Source: Candidatus Desulfofervidaceae bacterium (GTDB taxonomy: Bacteria > Desulfobacterota > Desulfofervidia > Desulfofervidales > Desulfofervidaceae). Taken from it: 54,084 bases of DNA. Both the position numbers and the translations under genes were made by a program. The stretch is from the NCBI GenBank assembly GCA_027064585.1, contig JAMOPI010000015.1, positions 1 through 54,084 on the forward strand. The letters are read 5' to 3'. Below the pieces are notes generated by a model that was given only the letters and a program-made list of their open reading frames with translations, searched no databases and had not been told where the DNA came from. Below are positions 19,657 to 28,273 of the stretch, in pieces. The first letter of the stretch is position 1, and each line of letters starts with the position of its first letter.

Positions 19657-20874
19657 TTATGCTATAACTACCTCTACTTCTTCTATTCGTCTAGGCTGGG
19701 CCTTACGGATAATGAACTTTAAGTTTTTGTAACAAAAGGTTTCTCCTTCTTTAGGAATGCGTCCTAGATAGTCAATAATAAAACCATTTAAGGTTTCATA
19801 ATCCCCTTTAGGTAAGGAAAAAGGAAGCTGTTCATTGATGGCCTCTATTTCCATGCGGGCCTTGATCAGATATCTATTTCTATCCAGCTTTTGGTAAAAA
19901 ACAGGGGCAATTTCGTCTTCCCCCATGATTTCACCGGTAACCTCTTCAAGGACATCTTCAATATGCACAATCCCAACGGCCCCGCCATACTCATCTACCA
20001 CTACGGCTAAAGGCTGTTTGTATTGCTGCATTTCTTTTAACAGAAGATGTACAGGCTTTGTTTCAGGGACAAAAAAGGCCGGTTTAATGTAAGGCTTAAT
20101 TGGTTGCTGTGTGTCCTTGACAAAGAGGATGTCAAAAAAATGAATGATGCCAATAATCTGGTCTACCCGCTTTCTATAGACAGGAAGGCGGCTATAATGA
20201 TACCGGGAAAAAAGCTCTATTGCCTCAGCTATGGTGGCTGTTTCAGGAATGGAAACCACTTCTACTAGGGGAATCATTGCCTTCTTTACTTCTTTTTCGG
20301 TAAAACTAAAAAGACGATTAAGGAGTTTTCTTTCTTTTGAAGAAAGATTTATTTCTAATTCGTCTTTTTGGATAAGGAAACGCAGTTCTTCTTTGGTGAA
20401 AAAGGGCTTTTTTTCAAGATCCTTTGCCCCAAGAGAGCTTAGGACAATTTTAGTTATTCTAGCAAAGATAAAAACAAGGGGCGTTAAAAAGAAAGAAGCG
20501 ATTTTAAGACTATAGGCCAACTTAGGGGCAATATAATCAGCATAGCGGCGACAAATACTTTTGGGAATTACCTCGCCAAAGACAAGCAGGATTGGAGGCA
20601 AACAAAAGATAGAAACAAGTTCTCCTTTATTTCCTAGTGCTTTTAACAAAAAGGCAGTAGTAAGGGCAGTATTAGTGACGACACATAGGTTGGTGCCCAC
20701 AAGGGTTACGGCAAGAAGATATTCTGGATTTTGAAGGAATTTTAGAACTTGCTCTTTGCCCTTTCCCTGAATATATTTAGGATCGGCTGAAATAATAGCA
20801 ATCTCTGAGCCTGAAAAAAAACCTTCTAAAAAGAGCAGAAGTAAAAATGCTGATACACCAAATAAAATATTCAT
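19657..20874 (-). CDS. CNNM/CorC-HlyC family protein (DUF21-CBS-CorC_HlyC), copy 2
   Basis: A 405-aa membrane protein of the family often annotated hemolysin-like and related to magnesium/cobalt efflux proteins. It has a DUF21 membrane domain (about residues 1-180, with ALTTAFLLKALGNKGELVSI), a pair of CBS domains (IPLVEVVSIPETATIAEAIE; VVVDEYGGAVGIVHIEDVLE) and a C-terminal CorC_HlyC domain (LPFSLPKGDYETLNGFIIDY). It overlaps its paralogue upstream by 4 bases, so the two are translated together and may form a heteromer. Confidence 0.9.
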   Translation of the reverse strand: MNILFGVSAFLLLLFLEGFFSGSEIAIISADPKYIQGKGKEQVLKFLQNPEYLLAVTLVGTNLCVVTNTALTTAFLLKALGNKGELVSIFCLPPILLVFGEVIPKSICRRYADYIAPKLAYSLKIASFFLTPLVFIFARITKIVLSSLGAKDLEKKPFFTKEELRFLIQKDELEINLSSKERKLLNRLFSFTEKEVKKAMIPLVEVVSIPETATIAEAIELFSRYHYSRLPVYRKRVDQIIGIIHFFDILFVKDTQQPIKPYIKPAFFVPETKPVHLLLKEMQQYKQPLAVVVDEYGGAVGIVHIEDVLEEVTGEIMGEDEIAPVFYQKLDRNRYLIKARMEIEAINEQLPFSLPKGDYETLNGFIIDYLGRIPKEGETFCYKNLKFIIRKAQPRRIEEVEVVIA

Positions 20875-22106
20875 TCCTTCTTTTCTACCTCTACCTCTAT
20901 TAACCTGTGCCTTTTAACTTGCGTTACGGTAAACTGAAAATTACCAACAGTGATCTTTTCTCCCTTTTGAGGTAATCGTCCTAAAATACTTATAAGAAAA
21001 CCAGCTAAGGTATCTTCTTCAGAAGAAAAGTTTGTTTTAAACAAAAAGTTGAAATCACTCAGGGGGACCTTGGCAAGTACGCGGTATTTGTTAGGACCAA
21101 TCTGTCTATACCACTGTTCTGTAATATCATATTCATCATAAATTTCTCCAAATAATTCTTCCAATAAGTCCTCTATCGTGATTAGACCTACCACACTGCC
21201 GTATTCATCTACGACGATGGCAAGGGTGATTTTTCCCTTTTGCAATTCCCAAAAGAGTTCCTCTGCCTTTTTTGTCTCAGGCACAAAGTAAGGGGGAATG
21301 AAGACGTCTTTTAATGTTGAGACCTTACCCATTTCTTTTTGGCCAAGCAAGAATTTTGTTCGCAAGATGCCGATAATATTATCTAAGTTTTCTTTATATA
21401 CGGGGATGTGAGTAAAAGGATGTCGTTTAAGCATTTTTTTAAGACTAGCAATGTTTGTATCTATGGACACAGCAAATATATCTGGGCGAGGCACCATTAT
21501 TTCAGACACGGTCTTTTTCCGAAACCGCATAAGATTTGTTATAAAATCCTTTTCTATGGCCTTAAATTCACCCTTTTTGTGACCATGTTCTATTAAGTCT
21601 AAAAAGTTGGTATCCCACGCCTTCTTCTCTTCCCTTGGCGGGGGAGGGAGTGGTGTCATAACTATGTTAACAACCCATTTAATAACATTGCGGATAGGAG
21701 CAATTATGCGCATAAAAAGCACAATCATTGGCGCTACTCTTAAACAAAAACTCCTTGCCTTAACAAAGGCAATAGCTTTAGGTACAATTTCACCACATAG
21801 TAATAAAAGAGGTGCCATGACGATAATGGCCAGCCATTTTCCTTTTTCACCGTAGAAGTAAACAGCAATAGATGTTACGAGGGCGGAAGCAGCAATATTT
21901 ACACTCTCGTTTCCAATAAGAATAGAAATAAGGAGCTCAGCTGGCCTTTCTAAAAGAAAGGCAACAACTTTACCCCTGGGTGTTTCCTTTAGCTTTAAAA
22001 CCTGATAGCGCGTGAGAGAAAAAAAGGCCGTTTCTGAACCTGAAAAAAAGGCAGAAAGACCTAAAAGGAGGAAGACAAAAACAGCTTTTAAATAGATTAT
22101 TTGCAT
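20871..22106 (-). CDS. CNNM/CorC-HlyC family protein (DUF21-CBS-CorC_HlyC), copy 1
   Basis: A 411-aa paralogue of the next gene with the same order of domains: DUF21 membrane region (FSGSETAFFSLTRYQVLKLK near the start), CBS pair (IMVPRPDIFAVSIDTNIASL; VDEYGSVVGLITIEDLLEEL) and CorC_HlyC domain. It is separated from the end of the flagellar block by 78 bases, which contain no strong terminator, so some read-through from the flagellar genes is possible. Cation transport or membrane maintenance is the family expectation; the substrate is not visible. Confidence 0.9.
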   Translation of the reverse strand: MQIIYLKAVFVFLLLGLSAFFSGSETAFFSLTRYQVLKLKETPRGKVVAFLLERPAELLISILIGNESVNIAASALVTSIAVYFYGEKGKWLAIIVMAPLLLLCGEIVPKAIAFVKARSFCLRVAPMIVLFMRIIAPIRNVIKWVVNIVMTPLPPPPREEKKAWDTNFLDLIEHGHKKGEFKAIEKDFITNLMRFRKKTVSEIMVPRPDIFAVSIDTNIASLKKMLKRHPFTHIPVYKENLDNIIGILRTKFLLGQKEMGKVSTLKDVFIPPYFVPETKKAEELFWELQKGKITLAIVVDEYGSVVGLITIEDLLEELFGEIYDEYDITEQWYRQIGPNKYRVLAKVPLSDFNFLFKTNFSSEEDTLAGFLISILGRLPQKGEKITVGNFQFTVTQVKRHRLIEVEVEKKE

Positions 22107-22184
22107 ATAAACAGACTTGTGTCCCTTTAAAAAAGAACAAATCTTTTTGCGTCTTTATAGCTTATAGACGGTAGAAATGCAAGT

Positions 22185-22571
22185 TTAGGTTTTCTGATTT
22201 ATGAATTTTGTCCTTTTAGGTAATTTAAGCCGATAATGATCTAAAGTGTTTAAACCTTTACTGATAGCTAAAAGTTTCCGCTTTACATTTAGGTATGTAG
22301 CTTCCGCCATTTCCATTAACTCCCTTTCACACGCCAAAAGACGTTCCAATAAATCTTTTAAAACCTCTTGCTCATCGCCTTTTAAAGAAAAATTTAATTC
22401 CCTTTCTCTTTTTTCTATTTCTCTTATTAACTCCATTTTTTGTGTTTGAATAGACGAAAGCTCAGCAAACTCTTTTTGTTGGAGGATGTGCTTTTGTTTC
22501 TCACACCATTCAATAAGCCTTTTTATTTGCTCTTTTTTCCAGTTAAAATAACTTTTTTTAAAGTCCTGCAT
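22185..22571 (-). CDS. FliT/FlgN-like flagellar export chaperone candidate
   Basis: A 128-aa, mostly helical, highly charged protein that overlaps fliS by 14 bases and ends the flagellar block. Long coiled-coil segments (KKEQIKRLIEWCEKQKHILQ; IREIEKRERELNFSL; ERLLACERELMEMAEATYL) fit the FliT/FlgN type of export chaperone, which binds the filament cap FliD or hook-associated proteins. Sequence alone does not decide between the two; its place after fliD and fliS favours FliT. Confidence 0.6.
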   Translation of the reverse strand: MQDFKKSYFNWKKEQIKRLIEWCEKQKHILQQKEFAELSSIQTQKMELIREIEKRERELNFSLKGDEQEVLKDLLERLLACERELMEMAEATYLNVKRKLLAISKGLNTLDHYRLKLPKRTKFINQKT

Positions 22572-22977
22572 TTAAAGTTAATCCTTGTTCTTTAGGAGTT
22601 GCCTTTTGGTAATATTGTTTAGCCACTTCTCGCCAGGCAGAATTTAGGTCTTTAAAAATATTGGCTAATCTTTTTAAAGACTTAGCTTCATTTTTTAAAT
22701 TTGCATTCATAAGCTCTGTCAGTGTGAAACTGTAGATACTCTTTAAGCCTACCGCAATTTGCTTTCCTTGTTCAAAATCTAAGGCCGTCATGAGTTCGGT
22801 AATAATATTTGTTGCCTTTTCTATTGCCATTGCCTTCCTTTCAATATCCTTCTTTTCTATTGCTTCTACTATTTCTTCTAGGAGCTCTGCCACTCTATCA
22901 TAGGCCTTGATGACCAAATTAATTTTAGGTTCAGTTTGCTCTTCATACCGCTCATATATATTTGCAAAGGCCTTCAT
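22558..22977 (-). CDS. fliS: Flagellar export chaperone FliS
   Basis: A 139-aa four-helix protein that keeps flagellin monomeric before export. The family pattern is visible in INLVIKAYDRVAELLEEIV, ATNIITELMTALDFEQGKQI and LKSIYSFTLTELMNANLKNE. A good ribosome binding site (AAGGAGGT) precedes it, 22 bases after fliD. Length is close to the usual 120-140 aa. Confidence 0.93.
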   Translation of the reverse strand: MKAFANIYERYEEQTEPKINLVIKAYDRVAELLEEIVEAIEKKDIERKAMAIEKATNIITELMTALDFEQGKQIAVGLKSIYSFTLTELMNANLKNEAKSLKRLANIFKDLNSAWREVAKQYYQKATPKEQGLTLNAGL

Positions 22978-22999
22978 AACCTACCTCCTTTTAATTTTT

Positions 23000-24445
23000 T
23001 TATTGTAGTTTACTCAACTGTTGACTTAGCCATTGTTGTGTTTGTTGCATTTGAGCCATATATTTTTCAAGGGTAACAAACTGTTGATAAAGTTGATCTC
23101 TTTCTTTGTCCATTTGATCTTGGATGTCTTCAATCCGGTTGTTTATATTCTCAATCTGGCTTTCAAATTCATTTTTATGACTTTCCATATAGCCGTAGGA
23201 GTAAGGATCGGTAATATTTTCTACCAACTTTTGCATTCTGTTAGCAATACCTGTATCTTCGTCGGTGAAAAGTCTTACGACCATCTCAAAGTTATTTTCA
23301 ATTGCCTCTGTAAGTTCAGAGGTGTTGATTTTATAGACATTGTCATCAGAAAGCCTTATCCCTATGTGGAAAAGATATCTTTCATTTCCATCATTATCCA
23401 CAAAACCATATTGGCGCATGGTGGTGGTAATATCACTTCTAAGCCGCATCATCGTTGTATCACCTAAGAGTATGGGGGCTTCCTTTCCTTCCGTATAAGT
23501 TGATTGTTTATTGATATATGAAAGTACATCATTTACCGCCTCTATAAAGTTTTGAATATTACCCACAATTGCATCTGTATCCCTTCTTACTTGGAGGGTG
23601 ACATTTACATTTTCATCTGCCTGCAAGAGATTAAGGGTAACACCAGGAATGAGATCTGTAACGGTATTAGAACTGCGTTCGGCATCCTGGCCATAAATAT
23701 TGATGATCGCATTTTGTGCCTGCTGGATAATGTTTTCATTTGCGCCGTTTCCACTCGCATCCGTAGAGCTAAAAAGCCCAAGGTAACTAGGGAGGGCGAG
23801 GTTGTCATAAGTAGTGCTATCAACCGTGATTGTGGCGGCGTTATTAATTTCAAAGGCATTTGCTTCACCTGTATCCTTTGCCGTAAGGACTAGACGATAG
23901 TCATTATCTGCATACTTAACAATAGAGGCAATGACCCCTGTGTCATCAGTTACCTGATTGAGTTTATCTTTAATGTCTTCTAGAGAATCACTCGTTTCTA
24001 TTGTAATTGTTGTCCATTCACTTGCACCTGTTCTTCTAAGTTGTAAGACACCATTCCAGTTAAGGGCATCAGTCATAGAGGAGAAGGCATTAGTTGTTTT
24101 ATCCATCTTCGCCGCAGCCAGTTGTTTAATAGTAAATTCATATACTCCAGCCGTAGCCTCTGAACCTGCAGTGGCGGTTACATAACTTTTTGGATCGCCA
24201 GAGCTGGCAGAAAGAGTGGTCGTAAATATATTAAAAGCATCGGTCCGAGAAAGGGCCTCTGCCTGTGTTTGCACATTTAATACCTTTGTATTTAAATCTT
24301 GCCAGGCGGAAAGTTTGTTTTTATAAACACTTTTTTGATCTTCAAGAACATCAATTCGTTTCTGCTCTACTTGCATAATCTTATCAATTACACTATCCCA
24401 ATCTACCCCTGTATATAAGCCTGTTAAAAAGATTGTGCCTGGCAT
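23000..24445 (-). CDS. fliD: Flagellar filament cap protein FliD
   Basis: Filament cap (HAP2) of 481 aa, under which flagellin is polymerised. N-terminal FLTGLYTGVDWDSVIDKIMQVEQKRIDV corresponds to the FliD_N domain (with the typical TGLYTGVDW variant of SGxDxxxLV), and the C-terminus (ENNFEMVVRLFTDEDTGIAN, then a coiled coil ending AQMQQTQQWLSQQLSKLQ) is FliD_C. The variable middle is rich in Thr, Asn and Asp. It follows flaG and precedes fliS. Confidence 0.93.
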   Translation of the reverse strand: MPGTIFLTGLYTGVDWDSVIDKIMQVEQKRIDVLEDQKSVYKNKLSAWQDLNTKVLNVQTQAEALSRTDAFNIFTTTLSASSGDPKSYVTATAGSEATAGVYEFTIKQLAAAKMDKTTNAFSSMTDALNWNGVLQLRRTGASEWTTITIETSDSLEDIKDKLNQVTDDTGVIASIVKYADNDYRLVLTAKDTGEANAFEINNAATITVDSTTYDNLALPSYLGLFSSTDASGNGANENIIQQAQNAIINIYGQDAERSSNTVTDLIPGVTLNLLQADENVNVTLQVRRDTDAIVGNIQNFIEAVNDVLSYINKQSTYTEGKEAPILLGDTTMMRLRSDITTTMRQYGFVDNDGNERYLFHIGIRLSDDNVYKINTSELTEAIENNFEMVVRLFTDEDTGIANRMQKLVENITDPYSYGYMESHKNEFESQIENINNRIEDIQDQMDKERDQLYQQFVTLEKYMAQMQQTQQWLSQQLSKLQ

Positions 24446-24457
24446 TTTTTTATCTCT

Positions 24458-24886
24458 TTATAAATTTAATAATTCTTTTATTTCTTTAGGTAGAGCCACA
24501 TTGCTAGCATAGGGACGGTTTTTCTGCTTTTCTATCCTTGCCATCATATGAGCTACCATATCTAAAAACTTCTCTAAAGGCATTTCTCTTACGACACGCT
24601 GGGCCTTGACCTTGGCTGTAGGATCAATAATTCTAATTACATATTGCCCTGTGGGTTTGTGGATGGAGATATTAAGAATATAATTCTTTTTTGTAAGTAC
24701 CTTTAATTTCTCTTCCAACTTTTTGGTGAGCCTTTCTTTTAGACTACTCCTGTCTATATCTTTTAGACGCGGAGCCCTTTGGGTAACTTCATTTGCTGTA
24801 GGCTCTCTTTTAGGAAAATCTCTCCCTTCAAGTTTTGTCTTGACAAACAATTCTATTTCGTGATAACCTGAAGGTGAGATTTTCAT
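24458..24886 (-). CDS. flaG: FlaG family protein
   Basis: A 142-aa protein whose C-terminal half matches FlaG: KKNYILNISIHKPTGQYVIR then IDPTAKVKAQRVVREMPLEK, close to the family's IxVxDxxTGEVIRQIP pattern. FlaG influences filament length. The N-terminal half is charged and low in complexity. It sits in the common position between flagellin and fliD; a GAGGTG ribosome binding site precedes the ATG. Confidence 0.8.
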   Translation of the reverse strand: MKISPSGYHEIELFVKTKLEGRDFPKREPTANEVTQRAPRLKDIDRSSLKERLTKKLEEKLKVLTKKNYILNISIHKPTGQYVIRIIDPTAKVKAQRVVREMPLEKFLDMVAHMMARIEKQKNRPYASNVALPKEIKELLNL

Positions 24887-24905
24887 GTTTACACCTCATT
24901 AACTG

Positions 24906-24931
24906 GCCCGGCGGGATAGCTCCCGCCAGGC
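24906..24931 (-). terminator. GC-rich stem-loop after flagellin
   Basis: An 11-bp stem with one mismatch (24906-24916 with 24921-24931) and a 4-base loop lies between flagellin and flaG. No T-run follows, so it is more likely an mRNA-stabilising or partial-attenuation hairpin that lets flagellin be made in excess over flaG-fliD-fliS. Confidence 0.45.
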
Positions 24932-24939
24932 TGTCTCTT

Positions 24940-26145
24940 TTACCTTAAGAGGCTGACAATGTTCTGAGGAACAGCATTTGCCTGTGCAAGCATTGCCATA
25001 CTTGTTTGCACAAGAATCTGATTCTTAGTAAATTCAGCCATCTCAGCTGCCATGTCTACATCCCGAATGGTTGCTTCAGAGGCCGTATAATTCTCTACCA
25101 TTACCTGCACCTGATGAGATTGAAAGAGAAGTTTATTTTCAGTTGCACCAAGGTCGCCCAAAATGCCATTTATGACTGAGAGTGCGTTATCAATACTTGT
25201 TAAGGCCTTTTGAGCATTTTGAATGTCATTCACATCTAAATTATGGATACCAAGTGCACCTGTGGTTACATCTCCTATTTGGAGAGTAATAAGATTGCTA
25301 TCACTTTCTTCAAAACCTACTTGGAAGGTAAAGAAACCACCGCTATCTCCTAACTTAAGCTCAAACTTTGTATCTCCCGCGATCGTTCCGCTCGTAATAC
25401 CTTCAGGATTAGACCCCGTAATACCATTAAGAGTGATCACGCTAGCAGAATTAGCAATATCAAGAGTTACATTAATGTCTTCATTAAACTCGAAGGTTTG
25501 ATTACCCGCTTTAATTGTAATTTTTCTTGCATTTTCATCTTCAGCAATAGTAACACCACTACTGCTAGTTATCGTAAACATTTGTCCACTTGCAGTTTCA
25601 ACAGTTAAAGTTACCGTTCCTGCTGCCACAATCGTAGCCGCATCCCAATGGTTAATAACATTACCTGCATTGTGCACTCCCTCTCCATTTTCATTGGTAA
25701 CTACCTGATCCGTTCCAGGAAATGAACCAGAGAATAGATGCATACCCGCATATTGTGTTGCGTCTCTAATCTTATCAATTTCGCTTAAAATCTGATCCAC
25801 CTCATTCTGAATGGTTTGTCTTCTAGTATCGTCTACCGTATCAGAAGCCGCTTCCGTTGCCAATTCTTTTAACCTATCCAGCATAGCGTTAATCTGATTA
25901 GCCGCTCCTTCTGCTACATGGATGAGATTGATCGCCTGTGAGGTATTATTTAGTGCCTGGTTCAAGCTCCGAGTCTGCATCCGAAACTGATTAGCAATCG
26001 CAAGTCCTGCCGCATCATCCGCTGCCCTATTAATCCTATAACCTGAAGACAGCCGTTCCAACGATTTGTTCAGGTGGAACTGAGCATTGTTCAGCCACCT
26101 GTGCGCATTCATGGCTTCTACATTGTGCGGAATCCTAAATGCCAT
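24940..26145 (-). CDS. fliC: Flagellin
   Basis: The filament subunit, 401 aa. The conserved N-terminal D0/D1 region is clear (NKSLERLSSGYRINRAADDA, AGLAIANQFRMQTRSLNQAL) and so is the C-terminal one (IRDVDMAAEMAEFTKNQILV, then QTSMAMLAQANAVPQNIVSL and LR). The central 180 residues are Thr/Ser/Asn/Gly-rich, as expected for the surface-exposed and often glycosylated domains. AAAGGAGGG precedes the ATG. It lies 36 bases downstream of a glycosyltransferase gene. Confidence 0.97.
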   Translation of the reverse strand: MAFRIPHNVEAMNAHRWLNNAQFHLNKSLERLSSGYRINRAADDAAGLAIANQFRMQTRSLNQALNNTSQAINLIHVAEGAANQINAMLDRLKELATEAASDTVDDTRRQTIQNEVDQILSEIDKIRDATQYAGMHLFSGSFPGTDQVVTNENGEGVHNAGNVINHWDAATIVAAGTVTLTVETASGQMFTITSSSGVTIAEDENARKITIKAGNQTFEFNEDINVTLDIANSASVITLNGITGSNPEGITSGTIAGDTKFELKLGDSGGFFTFQVGFEESDSNLITLQIGDVTTGALGIHNLDVNDIQNAQKALTSIDNALSVINGILGDLGATENKLLFQSHQVQVMVENYTASEATIRDVDMAAEMAEFTKNQILVQTSMAMLAQANAVPQNIVSLLR

Positions 26146-26181
26146 AACCTCATCCCTCCTTTCTTGAGTTTTTCTAAAAAA

Positions 26182-27831
26182 TTAATCGGCCTTATTTCCC
26201 ATTTGTTCGGTATATTGTTGTAAGATATTTAAAACAGAAATAGTCTTGTGTATGTTGAGCTTTTCGCGGTAAAAAGAAGGATCCTCATTTAAACACTGCT
26301 CAATGTGGGCATAAATGTAGATTAAATCTTTAATGTCGTTTAAGATGTAGTTTCTAGGCTGCTTTAACATTTTGAGAATATCGTCGGCTATTTCTACACA
26401 CTTCTCTAATTTCAGCTCTTGGGCATATACCGCTGAGAGTAAAGTTTTTATTCTCAGGGTATAACCATTAACAGAGGGAGTGATTTCTTTTAAAATCCTC
26501 TTTGTTTCTTCAATTTCACCACGGTCAAAGAGAATTTCTGCTAGGTGAATTTTTGCCCTTATATTAGTATGATCCTGTTCTACCGCCTTTTGAAAGCACG
26601 CTTGTGCCTTTGCTTGGTCATTTAATTCTTGATAGGCCACTCCTAAAAGGGTATATACCCGAGAACACTGCTGCTTGTTTATCTTAAAGCGTAGTGCCTT
26701 TTGAAAATAATGAATCGCTTCTTGGAAATGAAGTGTTCTTATTGCTAGTTGTCCCAAGTAGAAATAGGCCCTAGCATCTGTATTGGTTTCGTCCAGGGCC
26801 TTCTCATACGCATTCCTTGCCAGATTTAAATATCCCAGTTTCTCATAAGCCTTGCCAAGATTGAGATAATACCCTTTTTGAAGTACATCTTCCATTACCG
26901 GCACAATAAGAAGGGTTAATTTTTTAGGATCTGTAAGCATATACATACTGATTGCTTCTTGGGGTTTGTCTAGTTTTAATAACAAGTTTCCTTTAAGCAG
27001 TTTGATCACATCGGCTTGCGGAAAGTTTTTATAAAGACCATCAACAATTTCTAAAGCGTGGTCAAAATTATTTTCTTTTATGAAAAGATTGGCCAATTCA
27101 ATACCACCAGCAATATAAACTGGAGAAAGTCCATGTTTGATCTTTTCTGAGCGAAGCAACTTCTTTAGGTATTCCTTTGCCTTTTCGGATTCGCCTAAGC
27201 CGCTATAGGTCATACCAAGGTAGTAATAGTAAATATGTTCTTCAGGCGCTTCCTCTAGGGCTTTTAATAAAAGTTTCAAATTTCTCTCAAGTTTTGACCG
27301 ATTTTTTTCCCTATAACCCATATGGAATATGCGGATAACAGGTTCTAAAAATTTAGACTCAATCTTTAACCGCTTTAAATCCGCCATCACCGTTTCATGG
27401 ATTCTGCCCTTAAACCTGATTTGATCAGAGTTGGGAAACATCCTGATCTGAAAGCATCTATCTTGTCTACCATCTTTGTATTCATTTACCAATTGAAAAT
27501 AAAAGGCATATTTATCCTGTGGATTTAAAAACTTCTTAAGTTCAATAAGCTTTTTCACATCCTCTTTTTTCATGCGGTCATCTGCATCCAGCCAGAGGAT
27601 ATAATCACAAGTAGCATGTTTTAATGACTCATTTCTGGCCTTGGCAAAGTGATCGCACCATTGAAAATGGTATACTTTTGCTCCAAGCCTTTTAGCCACC
27701 TCAACTGTATTGTCGGTAGAACCAGTATCCACAACAATTATTTCATCTACTGCTTCTTTTATATTTTCTAGGCAAGCAGGTAGATTTTTCTCTTCGTTTT
27801 TTACAATTATACATAGAGATAAAGTGACCAT
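26182..27831 (-). CDS. Family 2 glycosyltransferase with TPR repeats
   Basis: A 549-aa cytoplasmic enzyme. Residues 1-110 are a GT-A fold: LSLCIIVKNEEKNLPACLEN, IIVVDTGSTDNTVEVAKRLG and the metal-binding LWLDADDRM. The rest holds about eight tetratricopeptide repeats (YYYYLGMTYSGLGESEKAKE; YLNLGKAYEKLGYLNLARNA; YTLLGVAYQELNDQAKAQAC). This GT2-TPR layout is common in protein O-glycosylation of anaerobes. Its position directly upstream of flagellin suggests flagellin as the acceptor, but this is inference. AGGAGG precedes the ATG. Confidence 0.9.
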   Translation of the reverse strand: MVTLSLCIIVKNEEKNLPACLENIKEAVDEIIVVDTGSTDNTVEVAKRLGAKVYHFQWCDHFAKARNESLKHATCDYILWLDADDRMKKEDVKKLIELKKFLNPQDKYAFYFQLVNEYKDGRQDRCFQIRMFPNSDQIRFKGRIHETVMADLKRLKIESKFLEPVIRIFHMGYREKNRSKLERNLKLLLKALEEAPEEHIYYYYLGMTYSGLGESEKAKEYLKKLLRSEKIKHGLSPVYIAGGIELANLFIKENNFDHALEIVDGLYKNFPQADVIKLLKGNLLLKLDKPQEAISMYMLTDPKKLTLLIVPVMEDVLQKGYYLNLGKAYEKLGYLNLARNAYEKALDETNTDARAYFYLGQLAIRTLHFQEAIHYFQKALRFKINKQQCSRVYTLLGVAYQELNDQAKAQACFQKAVEQDHTNIRAKIHLAEILFDRGEIEETKRILKEITPSVNGYTLRIKTLLSAVYAQELKLEKCVEIADDILKMLKQPRNYILNDIKDLIYIYAHIEQCLNEDPSFYREKLNIHKTISVLNILQQYTEQMGNKAD

Positions 27832-27907
27832 TTTATCCTCCTGACGGATTTTACCTCAGTATATTTTTCGGTTAGTCTGCAAATTTGTTCGGAGGAAATA
27901 AAGTGAT

Positions 27908-28228
27908 CCCCCAAAATACGCGATTGATTTATAGTATTCCGCAAAAATTGATGAATTTTCCTTCCTCCTTACTTACAAAAAATTATACGCCAAGGCCTTG
28001 TTAGGTGTTCATGAATCTACGCTCGCTATAGACCTGCGCCAAAGGCGCAGGCTGCGTCCTGCGGGCTTGTCCTTGACTGTATGAGCGAGCGGAGGCGCTA
28101 TAATTATGATTGGGCTTGAGAAAAAAAATGAATGTGTTTCACCTTTTAGGTGAAAGGCGTTTTTTAAAAAATCGCTTTATTACAGCCCACTTGTGGACTC
28201 TATTGGAAGGCAATCACAGATTTTGGGA
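27908..28228 (-). repeat. Intergenic palindromic element, copy A (minus orientation)
   Basis: Spans most of the 442-base gap between the glycosyltransferase and the PP-loop gene. Outer ends are CCCAAAATACGCGATTG at the left and CAATCACAGATTTTGGGA at the right. Inside lie the R-end block (TAGTATTCCGCAAAAATTG, CCTTCCTCCTTACTTAC, CGCCAAGGCCTTG), a perfect inner hairpin CCTGCGCC-AAA-GGCGCAGG (28033-28051), and the L-end block with CGCTATAATTATGATT and the small hairpin CACCTTTTAGGTG. No protein is encoded. Confidence 0.75.
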
Positions 28229-28239
28229 TCTAGTGCTTA

Positions 28240-28267
28240 TTGACTTCATTTCTTAATTTGTTATTTT
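28240..28267 (+). promoter_or_regulatory. Possible promoter of the PP-loop gene, near-leaderless
   Basis: TTGACT (28240-28245) and TATTTT (28262-28267), 16 bases apart, start 12 bases outside repeat copy A. The start codon is at 28274 with no Shine-Dalgarno sequence, so the transcript would begin at about the ATG. The -10 box is weak. Confidence 0.35.
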
Positions 28268-28273
28268 ATCTTA

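Noticed and set aside
26181-26200. GCCGATTAA resembling a sigma-28 -10 box before flagellin
   Set aside because: It is the end of the glycosyltransferase coding sequence, and no TAAA -35 box lies 15-16 bases upstream.
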